Source: Stagnihabitans lacustris
GTDB lineage: Bacteria; Pseudomonadota; Alphaproteobacteria; Rhodobacterales; Rhodobacteraceae
Assembly: GCF_025950525.1 (NCBI RefSeq)
Contig: NZ_JAPDGS010000005.1
Span: 1-64,000, forward strand
Direction of reading: 5' to 3'
Length of the DNA stretch: 64,000 bases
Shown: positions 41,158 through 50,025 of the stretch, one piece after another
How positions within the stretch are numbered: position 1 is the stretch's first letter
How the letters are laid out: every line of letters begins with the position of its first letter
Notes under the pieces: generated by a model
Databases searched by the model: none
What the model saw: only the letters and a program-made list of their open reading frames with translations
Told to the model about the DNA's origin: nothing
Translations under genes and position numbers: made by a program

Positions 41158-42180
41158 ATGAAGACCAATCCGGGCCGTTTCTTCGAGGATTACCGCCTGG
41201 GCGAGGTCATTGCCCATGCCGTCCCGCGCACGCTGTCGGGGGGGGAACGCGCGCTTTACCACGCGCTTTACCCGGCCCGCGGCGCGCTGCACGCGTCGGA
41301 CGACTTCGCCCGCGCCTGTGGCTTGGCCGCCAGCCCGCTGGACGACCTGATCACCTTCCATACCGTCTTTGGCAAGACCGTGCCCGATATCTCGTTGAAC
41401 GCCGTGGCGAACCTTGGCTATGCCGAGGGCCGCTTTCTGGCGCCGGTCTGGCCAGGGGATACCTTGACGGCCCAATCCGAAGTCATTGGGTTGAAAGAGA
41501 ATTCCAACGGCGCCTCGGGGGTGGTCTGGGTGCGCACGACGGGGCAGAACCAACATGGCACCCCGGTCCTGACCTATGTCCGCTGGGTCATGGTCAAGAA
41601 ACGCGGCACCGCTCCCACCAGCCCTGCACATGTGCCGCAACTGGCCGCCGTGGTTCCGCCCGAGACGCTGACCCTGCCGCAGGGCCTTGATTTCTCGCGC
41701 TATGACTTTGCCTTGGCCGGAGAGCGTCACCGCTGGGGCGACTACACCCGGGGCGAAAAGATCGACCATGTCGACGGCGTGACGATCGAAGAGGCCGAAC
41801 ATATGCTGGCGACCCGGCTGTGGCAAAACACCGCCAAGGTGCATTTCGACCGCTCCCAGCGCCCCGACGGCCGCCGTCTGATCTATGGCGGCCATGTCAT
41901 CAGCCTGGCCCGCGCCCTGTCTTTCAACGGCCTGGCCAATGCGCAGCTGATCGCGGGCCTGAACGGCGGCGCCCATGCCAACCCCTGTTTTGCCGGCGAC
42001 ACGGTCCGCGCCTGGACCGAGGTTCTGGACCGCGCCGAAACCCCCGCTCCGGGCGTCGGCGCCCTGCGTCTGCGGCTGGTGGCCCATCGCGGGTCCGGCA
42101 TGCCCTACCGCGACGATCAGGGCAAATACGATGCAGATGTGCTGCTGGACCTGGATTACTGGGCGTTGATCCCGACCTGA
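41158..42180 (+). CDS. mch: mesaconyl-CoA hydratase (MaoC fold)
   Basis: 340 residues, two tandem hot-dog domains. NPGRFFEDYRLGEVIAHAVPRTLSGGERALYHALYPAR and ISLNAVANLGYAEGRFLAPVWPGDTL are close to the mesaconyl-CoA hydratases of Rhodobacter as I know them. KIDHVDGVTIEEAEHMLATRLWQNTAKVHFD and RLIYGGHVISLARALSFNGLANA belong to the second half. It hydrates mesaconyl-C1-CoA to beta-methylmalyl-CoA in the ethylmalonyl-CoA pathway of acetate assimilation. Confidence 0.92.
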   Translation: MKTNPGRFFEDYRLGEVIAHAVPRTLSGGERALYHALYPARGALHASDDFARACGLAASPLDDLITFHTVFGKTVPDISLNAVANLGYAEGRFLAPVWPGDTLTAQSEVIGLKENSNGASGVVWVRTTGQNQHGTPVLTYVRWVMVKKRGTAPTSPAHVPQLAAVVPPETLTLPQGLDFSRYDFALAGERHRWGDYTRGEKIDHVDGVTIEEAEHMLATRLWQNTAKVHFDRSQRPDGRRLIYGGHVISLARALSFNGLANAQLIAGLNGGAHANPCFAGDTVRAWTEVLDRAETPAPGVGALRLRLVAHRGSGMPYRDDQGKYDADVLLDLDYWALIPT

Positions 42181-42214
42181 CCCCGTGGCATCTTGCCCGA
42201 AAAGGGAGCCCGCC

Positions 42215-42973
42215 ATGCTGCGTCCGTTCATCACCGCCTGCCTTCTGACCCTGGCCGCTCCGGCCTTTGCCGACAGCACCTTTGTCTTTCCCGAAGACCA
42301 GGCCGAGACCGATTTCATCGCCAACGAGGTCATTGCCACCTTTTACCACGAGGTCGGCCACGGCCTGATCGACGTGCTGAAGATCCCGGTGCTGGGCAAG
42401 GAAGAAGACGCCGCCGACACGCTTTCGGTCATCCTGATGGACCGCATCTGGAAAGAAGAGGCCGCGGCCGAAATCCTGCGGTCGGATGCCATGACCTATG
42501 CGGCCAACGCCGATTATTCGTTGGACGACACCGATCCGGCCGATTTCGCTGATGAACATTCGCTGGACATCCAGCGCTATTACGCGGTCGTCTGCCTGTT
42601 TTACGGCGCCAATCCCGACGCGCGCCGCGATCTGGCCGTCGAGCTGGAATTGCCCGAAGCCAAGCTGGAAAGCTGCCCCGACGAATGGGCCTATGCCTCG
42701 GGCGCCTGGGACAAGGTGCTGGAGGGCACAGAGCCCGGCCCCAAGAAAAAGGGCCTTGTGATGGGCGAAGGGCAAGAGGATCTGGAACTGGCGCAGCTTT
42801 TGGCCGACGAGGTCGCCTCGTTGAACCAGATGATCGGCCTGCCCGAGGACATCACCGTCTGGGTCGCCGATTGCGGCGAGGCCAACGCCTATTATTCCCC
42901 CGATGACAAGGCGATCACCATTTGCAACGAATATGCGCAGTATCTTCAGGAGATCTGGGCGGCCAGCGAATGA
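42215..42973 (+). CDS. exported DUF4344-type putative metallopeptidase
   Basis: 252 residues. Signal peptide MLRPFITACLLTLAAPAFA; FYHEVGHGLIDVLKIPVLGKEEDAADTLSVILM carries an HExxH zinc motif with a downstream Glu, as in DUF4344; ICNEYAQYLQEIW lies at the C-terminus. ATG 42215 behind GGGAG. Periplasmic; substrate unknown. Seven bases separate it from the next exported gene. Confidence 0.85.
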   Translation: MLRPFITACLLTLAAPAFADSTFVFPEDQAETDFIANEVIATFYHEVGHGLIDVLKIPVLGKEEDAADTLSVILMDRIWKEEAAAEILRSDAMTYAANADYSLDDTDPADFADEHSLDIQRYYAVVCLFYGANPDARRDLAVELELPEAKLESCPDEWAYASGAWDKVLEGTEPGPKKKGLVMGEGQEDLELAQLLADEVASLNQMIGLPEDITVWVADCGEANAYYSPDDKAITICNEYAQYLQEIWAASE

Positions 42974-42980
42974 GGTTTTT

Positions 42981-43607
42981 GTGATCACAGCCCTGCTCCG
43001 AATCGCATCGCTGGTGGTCCTGGCCACTCCGGGCCTGGCGCAAGACCTTGCTGTGACCGGCGGTCTTGGCCTTGGCCTCACGACCGAGGCCGATCCGGGC
43101 GCGCGGCACAGGGCAGGGGGCTGGATCGAGGCGGGCTTTGGCGGCGGCTATGTCGGGCTGTCTTATGACGCCTATCAGGACAGCGATCTGAACGACTCCG
43201 AGGCCTATCTCGGCTATGCCGCAACCCTGGGCCTGGTCGAGGTGAACGGCGGCGTCACCCGCGACCTGATGGCGGATCGGACCAGCCTGGACCTGTCCCT
43301 GGCCTGGCCCCTTGGCGATTTTTCGACCGAACTGGCCTTGGCCCATGACCCCAAGGCCGGAAGCACCGATCAAAGCCTGACCCTCGCCTATGCCCGCCCG
43401 GTCTCCGAGGCGCTGACCCTGACCGCCAGCCTGACCCTGGACCGCGAGGATGGCGCCTTTTCGCAAGACTGGGCAATCGGCGCCAATCGGACCTTGGGCG
43501 ATAGTTCTGCCCTGGCCGGATATCTCGCCTGGGGCAGCGACGAAGACCCCTGGTTGGGTGTCGATCTGTCCTGGGAGGTCACTTTGCTGGGTGGCGGGGA
43601 TTTGTGA
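42981..43607 (+). CDS. exported beta-rich protein, probably outer membrane
   Basis: 208 residues with a GTG start inside a TGTGATCACA palindrome. Signal peptide ITALLRIASLVVLATPGLAQ, then alternating strands with repeated L-T/L-S patterns (VTGGLGLGLTTEADPG, SLDLSLAWPLGDFSTELALAHDP, LTLTASLTLDREDG, WLGVDLSWEVTLLG). Looks like a small beta-barrel; no family recognised. Its end overlaps the first sdhC operator. Confidence 0.7.
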   Translation: MITALLRIASLVVLATPGLAQDLAVTGGLGLGLTTEADPGARHRAGGWIEAGFGGGYVGLSYDAYQDSDLNDSEAYLGYAATLGLVEVNGGVTRDLMADRTSLDLSLAWPLGDFSTELALAHDPKAGSTDQSLTLAYARPVSEALTLTASLTLDREDGAFSQDWAIGANRTLGDSSALAGYLAWGSDEDPWLGVDLSWEVTLLGGGDL

Positions 43608-43633
43608 TCACGATTTTTCAGACTGTGATCACA
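43603..43633. promoter_or_regulatory. paired TGTGATCAC(A/G) operators upstream of sdhC
   Basis: TGTGATCACG at 43603-43612 and TGTGATCACA at 43624-43633, centres exactly 21 bases apart as at sucC. They lie 145-175 bases upstream of the sdhC start; the first overlaps the end of the preceding gene. An AAGTTTTTC-like inverted GCTAAG/CTTAGC pair is present at 43711-43727, nearer the gene. Confidence 0.7.
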
Positions 43634-43777
43634 AACGGAAGATTCTCATCCCGATCCCCTCGTCGCCCGGAAATTCACGCCATATCCTGCGTGACAGATG
43701 AATTTTTGACGCTAAGAAAAACTTAGCTTCTGCAGCGCAGCATCTGCGCGCAGGCGGACCAGAGCGAGAGGGCAGCC

Positions 43778-44179
43778 ATGTCCAGTAAAACCACTTCGGG
43801 CAAGCGCGTCGAACGGCCGCTTTCGCCCTTCATGATCGGGCCTTACTATCGGCCGCAGATCACCTCGATTTCCTCGATCCTGATCCGGATCACAGGGCTT
43901 GGCCTGATGGCAGGGGTGATCCTGGCCGTCTGGTGGCTTTTGGCCGCGGCGATTTCGGACGAGTATTTCGCAATTGCCAATGCCGTCGTCACCTCGTGGT
44001 TCGGCAAGCTGGTCTTCACCGGATCGCTTTGGGCGGTCTGGTATCACTACCTGGGCGGGCTACGTCACCTGTATTACGACGCTGGCCACGGGCTAGAGAT
44101 CAAGACGGCCGAGCGTCTGGGCTGGGCCATGGTGATCGGGTCGGTCGTGTTGACCGTCCTGACGATCCTGATCGTATGA
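43778..44179 (+). CDS. sdhC: succinate dehydrogenase cytochrome b556 subunit
   Basis: 133 residues, three membrane helices. RPLSPFMIGPYYRPQITSISSILIRITGLGL (quinone-site S and R) and WYHYLGGLRHLYYDAGHGLEI with the haem-region histidines are typical. Anchors the complex with SdhD. First gene of the sdh operon, behind the paired palindromes; GAGAGGG ribosome site. Confidence 0.95.
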   Translation: MSSKTTSGKRVERPLSPFMIGPYYRPQITSISSILIRITGLGLMAGVILAVWWLLAAAISDEYFAIANAVVTSWFGKLVFTGSLWAVWYHYLGGLRHLYYDAGHGLEIKTAERLGWAMVIGSVVLTVLTILIV

Positions 44180-44187
44180 GGGGCGAG

Positions 44188-44562
44188 ATGCGCTATCTGA
44201 CCGACCGCAAACGCGCCGAGGGCAAGGGCGCCGCCCATGCCGGGACCGAACATCATTGGTCGATGACCGTGACCGCGGTGATCCTGGCCTTCCTTGTGCC
44301 GACCTGGATCTATGTCTTCGGCCATGCCCTTGGCGGCACCCGCGCCGAGGTTCTGGCCACCTTTGCCCGCCCCTTTCCCGCCATCCTGACCGCCCTGGTC
44401 CTGCTGGTGTCCATGCGCCACTTCGCCAAAGGCGCCACCACCACGATCGAGGATTATCTGCGCGGCTCGGCCCGCAAATCCGCCCTGATCGCCGTCTATT
44501 CCCTTGCCGCGTTGATTGCAGCCGTAGGCCTCTGGGCCTTGCTGCGCATCATGATCTCCTGA
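44188..44562 (+). CDS. sdhD: succinate dehydrogenase membrane anchor subunit
   Basis: 124 residues. [24 protein letters not shown] at the N-terminus and three helices (about 28-50, 60-80, 98-120) with [24 protein letters not shown] 44188 has GAGG upstream at normal spacing; ATG 44176, overlapping the sdhC stop, would add four residues. Confidence 0.9.
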   Translation: MRYLTDRKRAEGKGAAHAGTEHHWSMTVTAVILAFLVPTWIYVFGHALGGTRAEVLATFARPFPAILTALVLLVSMRHFAKGATTTIEDYLRGSARKSALIAVYSLAALIAAVGLWALLRIMIS

Positions 44563-44569
44563 GGCCAAA

Positions 44570-46372
44570 ATGACCGCTTATCCCTATGAAGTGCATGAAT
44601 ACGACGTGGTCGTCGTGGGCGCGGGCGGCGCGGGTCTGCGCGCGACGCTGGGCATGGCCGAACAGGGCCTGCGCACGGCCTGCGTGACCAAGGTTTTCCC
44701 GACGCGGTCGCACACCGTCGCGGCACAGGGCGGCATCGCGGCCTCCTTGGGCAACATGGGGCCGGACTCGTGGCAGTGGCATATGTATGACACCGTCAAA
44801 GGGTCCGACTGGCTGGGCGACACCGACGCGATGGAATACCTGGCCCGTGAGGCCCCCAAGGCCGTTTACGAGCTGGAACATTACGGCGTGCCGTTTTCCC
44901 GCACCGAAGAGGGCAAGATCTATCAGCGCCCCTTTGGCGGCCATACGACCGAGTTCGGTGAGGGCCCGCCCGTGCAGCGCACCTGCGCCGCCGCCGACCG
45001 CACCGGCCACGCCATCCTGCACACGCTGTATGGCCAGAGCCTGAAGAACAATGCCGAGTTCTTCATCGAATATTTCGCCATCGACCTGATCATCACCGAA
45101 GGCCGCTGCACCGGCGTCGTCGCCTGGAAGCTGGACGACGGCACGATGCATGTCTTCAACGCCAAGATGGTGGTCCTTGCGACCGGCGGCTATGGCCGGG
45201 CCTACTTCTCCGCGACAAGCGCCCATACCTGCACCGGCGACGGCGGCGGCATGGTGGCGCGCGCGGGCCTGCCGCTGCAGGATATGGAGTTCGTGCAGTT
45301 CCACCCGACCGGGATCTATGGCTCGGGCTGCCTGATCACCGAAGGCGCGCGGGGCGAGGGCGGCTATCTGACCAACGCGAACGGCGAACGCTTCATGGAG
45401 CGTTATGCGCCCCATTACAAAGACCTGGCGCCGCGCGACTATGTCAGCCGCTGCATGACGCTGGAAATCCGCGAGGGCCGCGGGGTTGGCGCCCATGGCG
45501 ACCATATCCACCTGAACCTGTCGCACCTGCCCAAGGAAACGCTGGACCTGCGCCTTCCCGGCATCAGCGAAAGCGCCCGCATCTTTGCTGGCGTCGACCT
45601 GACCAAAGAGCCGATCCCGGTCCTGCCCACCGTGCATTACAACATGGGCGGCGTGCCCACGAACTATTGGGGCGAGGTGTTGAACCCGACCCATGACAAT
45701 CCCGATGCCACTTTCCCGGGGCTTATGGCCGTGGGCGAGGCGGGCTGTGCCAGCGTCCATGGCGCCAACCGCCTTGGATCGAACTCGCTCATCGACCTCG
45801 TGGTCTTTGGTCGGGCGGCGGCCATCCGTGCCGGCCAGATCGTCAACCCGAAAGAGGCGGCCGCGCCGATCAACAAGCCCGAGATCGACCGCGCCCTGTC
45901 GCGCTTTGACGGGCTGCGCCACGCCAATGGCCAAACCCCCACCGCCGATCTGCGGCTTGAAATGCAGCGCGCGATGCAGTCCGACGCCGCCGTCTTCCGC
46001 GCCTCTGCGACCTTGGCGCAGGGCGAGGCCAAGATGACGGAAATCGCGGGCAAGGTCCCCGACCTGAAAGTCACAGACCGCTCGCTGGTCTGGAACTCCG
46101 ACCTGATGGAGACGCTGGAGCTGACCAACCTGATGCCCAACGCTCTGGCCACGATCTACGGCGCCCATGCCCGCACCGAAAGCCGCGGCGCCCATGCGCA
46201 TGAGGATTTCCCCCACCGCGACGACGCCCAGTGGCGCAAACACTCGCTGGCCTGGGTCGATGGGGCCAAGGTGCGGCTGGATTACCGCGCCGTCCACACC
46301 GCCCCCCTGACCACCGAGGCCGAGGGCGGCATCAGCCTGAAGAAAATCGCCCCGGCGGAGCGCAAGTTCTGA
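44570..46372 (+). CDS. sdhA: succinate dehydrogenase flavoprotein subunit
   Basis: 600 residues. FAD-binding [38 protein letters not shown] with the His (about residue 48) that carries covalent [24 protein letters not shown] and [26 protein letters not shown] are catalytic/FAD regions. Its flavinylation is served by SdhE (3886). A repeat element with a strong hairpin follows immediately, before the next gene of the unit. Confidence 0.99.
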   Translation: MTAYPYEVHEYDVVVVGAGGAGLRATLGMAEQGLRTACVTKVFPTRSHTVAAQGGIAASLGNMGPDSWQWHMYDTVKGSDWLGDTDAMEYLAREAPKAVYELEHYGVPFSRTEEGKIYQRPFGGHTTEFGEGPPVQRTCAAADRTGHAILHTLYGQSLKNNAEFFIEYFAIDLIITEGRCTGVVAWKLDDGTMHVFNAKMVVLATGGYGRAYFSATSAHTCTGDGGGMVARAGLPLQDMEFVQFHPTGIYGSGCLITEGARGEGGYLTNANGERFMERYAPHYKDLAPRDYVSRCMTLEIREGRGVGAHGDHIHLNLSHLPKETLDLRLPGISESARIFAGVDLTKEPIPVLPTVHYNMGGVPTNYWGEVLNPTHDNPDATFPGLMAVGEAGCASVHGANRLGSNSLIDLVVFGRAAAIRAGQIVNPKEAAAPINKPEIDRALSRFDGLRHANGQTPTADLRLEMQRAMQSDAAVFRASATLAQGEAKMTEIAGKVPDLKVTDRSLVWNSDLMETLELTNLMPNALATIYGAHARTESRGAHAHEDFPHRDDAQWRKHSLAWVDGAKVRLDYRAVHTAPLTTEAEGGISLKKIAPAERKF

Positions 46373-46376
46373 TGGC

Positions 46377-46430
46377 TTTCATACTGGCCCAAATATCTCT
46401 CGGGGGGGCAGGGGGGCAGACAGCCCCCCT
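46377..46430. repeat. core element with GC hairpin inside the sdh operon
   Basis: Core TTTCATACTGGCCCAAATA (46377-46395), then AGGGGGGC-agaca-GCCCCCCT (46410-46430). It begins four bases after the sdhA stop and ends just before the DUF3052 start, dividing sdhCDA from sdhB. May weaken or process the transcript at this point. Confidence 0.75.
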
Positions 46431-46442
46431 GGGCGTCCGCCC

Positions 46443-46904
46443 ATGACCACGGCAGGCTATTCCGGCACGCCCCTGGCAAAAAAGCTTGGCCTGAAGGATG
46501 GTCAGGCCGCGGCCTTTGTGTGCCTGCCTGACAGCCTGCAAAGCCTGACCGAGGCGGCCCTTTTCCGCCGTTTGGAACTGGCGCCCGATTGGCGTGCGCT
46601 GCCCGAAGGCGCCCGCGATGTCATCCACCTGTTCACCACCGACAAGGCCGACCTCGTGGGGCTTCCCGTGCTGCGTGACCTTATCGCGGCGGATGGCATG
46701 ATCTGGGTGTCCTGGCCGAAAAAGGCCTCCAAGGTGCCGACAACCCTTACCGAAGACCTGATCCGCAGCGCCGCGCTTGACGATGTGCTTGTCGACGTCA
46801 AAGTCTGCGCCGTCGATGCCATCTGGTCCGGCCTGAAGCTTGTGGTCCGCAAGGACCACCGCGCGCGTCATATCCATGCCGGTCCGAAGGGGGGGCTGCA
46901 ATGA
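46443..46904 (+). CDS. DUF3052-like protein
   Basis: 153 residues. TAGYSGTPLAKKLGLKDGQAAAFVCLP, WVSWPKKASKVPTTLTEDLIRSAAL and LVDVKVCAVDAIWSGLKLVVRK match the DUF3052 family; small soluble alpha/beta protein. Lies between sdhA and sdhB with its stop overlapping the next start. No link to SDH assembly is known to me. Confidence 0.8.
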   Translation: MTTAGYSGTPLAKKLGLKDGQAAAFVCLPDSLQSLTEAALFRRLELAPDWRALPEGARDVIHLFTTDKADLVGLPVLRDLIAADGMIWVSWPKKASKVPTTLTEDLIRSAALDDVLVDVKVCAVDAIWSGLKLVVRKDHRARHIHAGPKGGLQ

Positions 46905-47185
46905 TGCGCCTTGCCCTCCTGCTGTCCCTCGCCGCCTGTGGCCCGCTGCCCCTGGCAGAGGCCGAAAGCCAATGCCTGCCCCAAGCCCGCCTGGCGCAAA
47001 GCCCGCGCGGAACGGTGGGCATCGGCGCAGGCTCCAACGGGGCGGCCGGGGCTTTCGACGTCACGATCTCCAGTGACTACCTTCTGGGGCGCAATCCCGA
47101 CGCGGTCTATGGCGACTGCGTCCGCGCCCGCTCGGGGCAATCGCCCTCCCGCCCGTTTTCCTCCTTGCCGCAATCCCGGATGTAA
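46901..47185 (+). CDS. putative small lipoprotein
   Basis: 94 residues. [10 protein letters not shown] at the N-terminus is a short lipobox-type signal, then [24 protein letters not shown] and [23 protein letters not shown]; three Cys after the lipid Cys-type residue. ATGATG start overlapping the DUF3052 stop. Between sdhA and sdhB; function unknown. Confidence 0.7.
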   Translation: MMRLALLLSLAACGPLPLAEAESQCLPQARLAQSPRGTVGIGAGSNGAAGAFDVTISSDYLLGRNPDAVYGDCVRARSGQSPSRPFSSLPQSRM

Positions 47186-47195
47186 AGGCTGTCCC

Positions 47196-47972
47196 ATGGT
47201 CCAGTTTTCGCTCCCCAAGAATTCCAAGATCCGCACTGGAAAAACTTGGCCCAAGCCGGATGGCAAAAACATCCGCAAATTCCTTGTCTACCGCTGGTCG
47301 CCCGATGATGGCGAAAACCCGCGGGTGGACAGCTATTTCATCGACCTCGACAGATGCGGGCCGATGGTTCTGGACGCGCTGATCAAGATCAAGAACGAGA
47401 TCGACCCGACCCTGACCTTCCGCCGCTCGTGCCGCGAGGGGATCTGTGGGTCCTGCGCGATGAACATCGACGGCATCAACACCCTGGCCTGTATCTATGG
47501 CCTGGACGAGGTGAAGGGCGATGTCCGCATCTATCCCTTGCCCCATATGCCGGTCATCAAGGACCTGATCCCGGACCTGACGCATTTTTATGCGCAACAT
47601 GCCTCGATCATGCCCTGGCTGGAAACCAAGACCAACCGCCCCGCCAAGGAATGGCGCCAGTCGATCGAGGATCGGTCGAAACTGGACGGGCTTTATGAAT
47701 GTGTGATGTGCGCCTCATGCAGCACCTCTTGCCCGTCTTACTGGTGGAATTCGGACAAATACCTGGGGCCGGCGGCGCTGCTTCATGCCTATCGCTGGAT
47801 CATCGATTCGCGCGACGAGGCGACGGGCGCGCGTCTGGACGACCTGGAAGACCCGTTCAAACTCTATCGCTGCCACACGATCATGAATTGCACCAAGACC
47901 TGCCCCAAGGGGCTGAACCCGGCCAAGGCGATTGCCGAGATCAAGAAGATGATGGTCGAGCGCGCGGTTTAA
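47196..47972 (+). CDS. sdhB: succinate dehydrogenase iron-sulfur subunit
   Basis: 258 residues. [2Fe-2S] ligands in [24 protein letters not shown]; [4Fe-4S] and [3Fe-4S] ligands in [12 protein letters not shown] and [17 protein letters not shown]. Transfers electrons from FADH2 to quinone. ATG 47196 with AAGG at 9 bases. Ends in a strong terminator. Confidence 0.98.
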   Translation: MVQFSLPKNSKIRTGKTWPKPDGKNIRKFLVYRWSPDDGENPRVDSYFIDLDRCGPMVLDALIKIKNEIDPTLTFRRSCREGICGSCAMNIDGINTLACIYGLDEVKGDVRIYPLPHMPVIKDLIPDLTHFYAQHASIMPWLETKTNRPAKEWRQSIEDRSKLDGLYECVMCASCSTSCPSYWWNSDKYLGPAALLHAYRWIIDSRDEATGARLDDLEDPFKLYRCHTIMNCTKTCPKGLNPAKAIAEIKKMMVERAV

Positions 47973-47975
47973 ACG

Positions 47976-48000
47976 AAAGGCCCCCGAAAGGGGGCCTTTT
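47976..48000 (+). terminator. rho-independent terminator of sdhB
   Basis: AAAGGCCCC/GGGGCCTTT stem with a short loop and a final T run, 3 bases after the sdhB stop. Its end coincides with the stop of the convergent LuxR-like gene, so it may serve both. Confidence 0.85.
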
Positions 48001-48482
48001 CACAACAAGAGGCGGCGCGCCTGCTCTTGCAATGCGGGGGGCCAGGTCACGAAATCCGCGGTCATCGCGTGAATCTCGGCCACGATCTCCTGGATTTCCA
48101 CCTGTTCCTCGGCCGTATGGGCCCGGTCCGACCGCGTCATCCCGGCGATGGTCTTGTCGAATCGGTCGCCCCGCGCAATCGTCCAGCCGTGATGCAACCC
48201 ATGGGCCGCAGCCGATTTCAACACGCCCTCGGGGTCCTTGTCGGCCAGATCCGCCCAGAACACCGTTCCGGCGTTCTCCAGCCCCCAATGCACCACCGGA
48301 TCGCTGAGCATATAGCCGTTTTCCGAGTAGTGGTCGCTCCAGGCGGCATCATAGGTCTGATACAGCAGCGTTGGCCGCGTCAGACGGATGTGGATGGCCA
48401 GCGCATAGCCCGTATCGCAAAGCGCCTGAAGCCTGCCCAAAAGGGATGCGAGCCTGTCGCTCTTGCTGTCCGCAATCGTCAA
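48000..48482 (-). CDS. LuxR-type autoinducer-binding protein lacking the HTH domain
   Basis: 160 residues covering only the autoinducer-binding domain: GYALAIHIRLTRPTLLYQTYDAAWSDHYSENGYMLSDPVVHWGLENAGTVFWADL has the conserved W, Y, D, P and W of LuxR N-terminal domains. There is no GerE-type HTH after ARRLLL. It is divergent from a complete LuxR gene. It could bind acyl-homoserine lactone or form inactive heterodimers, as truncated TraR-like proteins do in Agrobacterium; alternatively the gene has lost its 3' part. Confidence 0.85.
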   Translation of the reverse strand: MTIADSKSDRLASLLGRLQALCDTGYALAIHIRLTRPTLLYQTYDAAWSDHYSENGYMLSDPVVHWGLENAGTVFWADLADKDPEGVLKSAAAHGLHHGWTIARGDRFDKTIAGMTRSDRAHTAEEQVEIQEIVAEIHAMTADFVTWPPALQEQARRLLL

Positions 48483-48591
48483 AGATTCACCTCAAGGCTG
48501 TCAGGAGTTGCGTTACTCACCTAAAGCGGGCAAGTGTTAACGCCAAGAGGCTATGAGCAGTCCTCGCCCCCGGCAACCTGTTTAAAAGTAG

Positions 48592-49203
48592 ATGGCAACA
48601 TTACAGGAGATGAAGGAACGGTTCGACAAGATCGCGGATGCAGGCTTTTATTTGGCCCTCCGCGTCGGTTTTTCCTTTCCTGAAGAGGAGTTGAACGCTT
48701 TGCCCAGCAATTGGGTCGAGTTTTACACGGCCAATGGGCTGGTGGTTCACGACCCCTCGTTGAAATGGGTTTACGGCAACAATGGCGCGGTGCGCAGCAG
48801 CGACATCGGCCTTCCCGATCCGCAACAGATTCTCGGCCGGGCGCGGGTCTTTGGCCTGCAGCATGGGGCGGTGGTTTCTGTCGTGACCCCGGCCGACCGG
48901 GGACGGCGCAGCTACGGCCTGTTCTACCGCGCCCAAAGTCCCTTCACAGACGAGCATCTGACCGCGCTGCATGGCTATCTGCGCGAGCTTCATTCCGGCA
49001 ACACGGCCGAACCCGGCCTGACCGCCGCCGAGGTCGAGGCGCTGCAGATGCAGGCCGGCGGGCTACGGCTGAAACAGATCGCCGGCGACCTTGGGATTTC
49101 GGAAAGCGCGGTCAAGGCGCGGCTGAACAATGCCAAGCGCAAACTGGGGGCGCGCACCCTCGCCCATGCCGCCTCTTTGGCCGCGGGCCGTCGCATCATC
49201 TGA
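48592..49203 (+). CDS. LuxR-family quorum-sensing regulator
   Basis: 203 residues. Autoinducer-binding domain about 10-135 (FSFPEEELNALPSNWVEFYTANGLVVHDPSLKWVYGNNGAV) and GerE HTH about 142-203 (LTAAEVEALQMQAGGLRLKQIAGDLGISESAVKARLNNAKRKLGARTLAHAA). ATG directly precedes a normal domain start; SD weak. Followed by luxI in the same direction. Confidence 0.93.
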   Translation: MATLQEMKERFDKIADAGFYLALRVGFSFPEEELNALPSNWVEFYTANGLVVHDPSLKWVYGNNGAVRSSDIGLPDPQQILGRARVFGLQHGAVVSVVTPADRGRRSYGLFYRAQSPFTDEHLTALHGYLRELHSGNTAEPGLTAAEVEALQMQAGGLRLKQIAGDLGISESAVKARLNNAKRKLGARTLAHAASLAAGRRII

Positions 49204-49216
49204 TTCCCGCACGTTT

Positions 49217-49248
49217 AAGTGGAAATGACCTGCCGTCGCTCCACTTTT
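49217..49248 (+). terminator. hairpin between luxR and luxI
   Basis: AAGTGGA (49217-49223) and TCCACTT (49240-49246) form a 7-bp stem with a 16-base loop, followed by TTTT. It may terminate luxR, attenuate luxI, or be an operator half-site pair. Confidence 0.4.
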
Positions 49249-49326
49249 GGTGTCTTTTTGACTTCTGCATACAACCTGAGGCGGTCTAAAATCCCTTTAC
49301 TGCAACTTAACGTCTTGGGGACTCAC

Positions 49327-49974
49327 ATGGAAAATATCCGCTTCGACTTTTCGGGCCTGCATCAGCATGGCCGCGCGTTTTACGAGTTTCTGGGCCTGCG
49401 CAAACAGGTCTTTGTCGACGAGCTTGGATGGGACGTGCCGCATAATGACAAGGTCGAGATGGACCAATACGACACGCCGCTGGCGCAATATTCGTTGGTG
49501 ATCCGGAATGGCAAGGTCGTGGGGGGCGCGCGGGCGATGGCCACGACGGTGGCCTGGGGCGACCACACCTATATGCTGCGCGACGCCTTCACCGGCAAGC
49601 TGCGCCATATCCCGGGCCATATCATGACCACCGATATCGCGGCGCCCGATGTTTGGGAATCGACGCGGCTTGTCGTGTCCGATGATCTGAAGACCCAGGC
49701 CGAGCGGTCGGAATGTCTGCGCCTGATCGTCGATGGCCTGGTCGAGACCGCGCGGGGGCAGGGGGCGCGGCAGATGATCTGTCTGTCCTCGATGCTGTTG
49801 ATGCGCGCGCTGCGGCAGTTGGGATATGGCGTCGAAAAGGCGGGGCCGACCTATGTCAACGACGAGGATGGGCGGGTCTACGGCGTCTTGCGGATGCCGG
49901 CCGATTACTCGAACGCCCGCAAGGCGGCCTCTGTGGTTCGGTTGCGGCCCTATGATCTGGCCGAGGCCGTCTGA
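49327..49974 (+). CDS. luxI: acyl-homoserine-lactone synthase
   Basis: 215 residues. FYEFLGLRKQVFVDELGWDVP carries the conserved R, F and W; MDQYDTPLAQYSLVIRNGKVVGGARAM the D and R; WESTRLVVSDDLK the E-x-R motif. Makes the signal from SAM and acyl-ACP; acyl chain length not deducible. Start ATG 49327 behind GGGGA. Confidence 0.94.
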   Translation: MENIRFDFSGLHQHGRAFYEFLGLRKQVFVDELGWDVPHNDKVEMDQYDTPLAQYSLVIRNGKVVGGARAMATTVAWGDHTYMLRDAFTGKLRHIPGHIMTTDIAAPDVWESTRLVVSDDLKTQAERSECLRLIVDGLVETARGQGARQMICLSSMLLMRALRQLGYGVEKAGPTYVNDEDGRVYGVLRMPADYSNARKAASVVRLRPYDLAEAV

Positions 49975-50025
49975 CCGCTTGGCCTCTGCCCGCGGATCGG
50001 GCAAAATCCTCGAAAGGAGACCGCG

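Noticed and set aside
43711-43727. GCTAAG/CTTAGC as a terminator before sdhC
   Set aside because: Stem is only six AT-rich pairs without a T tract; may be an operator, but support is too weak to call.
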